64,000 bases of DNA from Paenibacillus sp. MAEPY2 (lineage in GTDB: Bacteria; Bacillota; Bacilli; Paenibacillales; Paenibacillaceae): contig NZ_AWUK01000038.1 of the NCBI RefSeq assembly GCF_000499205.1, positions 216,816-280,815 on the forward strand, read 5' to 3'. Below the pieces are notes generated by a model. That model worked only from the letters and a program-made list of their open reading frames with translations, was not told the origin of the DNA and made no database searches. Positions 63,906 to 64,000 of the stretch are shown here, one piece after another. The position numbers were made by a program, and so were the translations under genes. Within the stretch, counting starts at the first letter, position 1. Every line of letters starts with the position of its first letter.

Positions 63906-64000
63906 ACGGAGAGGACAGAAATAACGTGAAGAAGCGAAGCGTTCGCCTTTATCCCCGGATTTCCCCTTTATAAGGGATTTAAAAAAATCTGGGGATAACA
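63906..64000. repeat. Structured hairpin element cut by the window edge
   Basis: TTATCCCCGGATTT (63949-63962) pairs with AAATCTGGGGATAA (63985-63998), with one G-U, enclosing a second stem CCCTT/AAGGG. It is preceded by GGAGAGGACAGAAATAACG and GAAGCGAAGCGTTCGCC. From memory, very similar blocks recur between genes in Paenibacillus genomes, so a dispersed repeat or structured RNA is likely. No second copy was seen in this window, and the element continues beyond it. Confidence 0.5.

Overview
The window looks like chromosomal DNA of a Paenibacillus-type, xylan-degrading Gram-positive bacterium. The evidence is AGGAGG-type ribosome binding sites, frequent GTG and TTG starts, YesM/YesN two-component pairs beside LplA/LplB/YtcP-type sugar ABC transporters, GH30 glucuronoxylanase, GH10 and GH43 xylanolytic enzymes, a PyrR-type attenuator and CcpA-like cre boxes. 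No rRNA, tRNA, CRISPR array, phage or intact insertion sequence was seen.

Layout. 1-0.99 kb: 3' part of a rhodanese-TusA-DsrE sulfur-transfer fusion. 1.3-2.7 kb: secreted GH30 glucuronoxylanase. 2.8-9.2 kb (minus): six-gene operon (metallo-beta-lactamase-fold hydrolase, HAD phosphatase, FbpABC/AfuABC-like ABC transporter, second HAD phosphatase) with a divergent SorC-family regulator (9.4-10.3 kb); sugar-phosphate uptake is the best guess. 10.5-18.6 kb: YesM/YesN pair, CUT1 sugar importer and a large FAD-dependent oxidoreductase with a C-terminal beta-sandwich. 18.7-21.5 kb: codBA (cytosine uptake and deamination) behind a PyrR-type attenuator. 21.9-23.1 kb: Bcr/CflA drug transporter. 23.2-29.0 kb: AraC regulator divergent from a DUF5107-TPR giant and a clan GH-A-like protein. 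29.3-29.6 kb: VOC protein.

29.9-42.4 kb is a xylo-oligosaccharide utilisation cluster: YesN, YesM and YesN regulators, lipoprotein, two permeases, GH43, GH10, GH43. It resembles the aldouronate cluster of Paenibacillus sp. JDR-2 but has no GH67 alpha-glucuronidase inside it. With the secreted GH30 enzyme at 1.3 kb it gives both the extracellular and intracellular halves of xylan breakdown. Neither CUT1 operon has its own ATPase, so a shared MsmX-type ATPase is implied.

42.5-44.4 kb: amidohydrolase and divergent MarR regulator with twin operator-like repeats. 44.4-44.7 kb: decayed gene remnants. 44.8-48.1 kb: AraC regulator, MATE exporter, sugar O-acetyltransferase, small membrane protein. 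48.2-51.9 kb: Mga-like regulator, a DeoD homologue lacking two catalytic residues, and NupC. 52.0-53.1 kb: FAD monooxygenase. 53.5-54.2 kb: lichenase with an upstream cre. 54.4-56.4 kb: Na+/H+ antiporter. 56.5-57.5 kb: MFS pseudogene. 57.7-62.8 kb: small membrane protein, DedA and phospholipid-methyltransferase-like pair divergent from an OmpR/VanS-like two-component system, LuxR regulator. 63.0-63.7 kb: SDR dehydrogenase. The right edge cuts a structured hairpin that may be a dispersed repeat.
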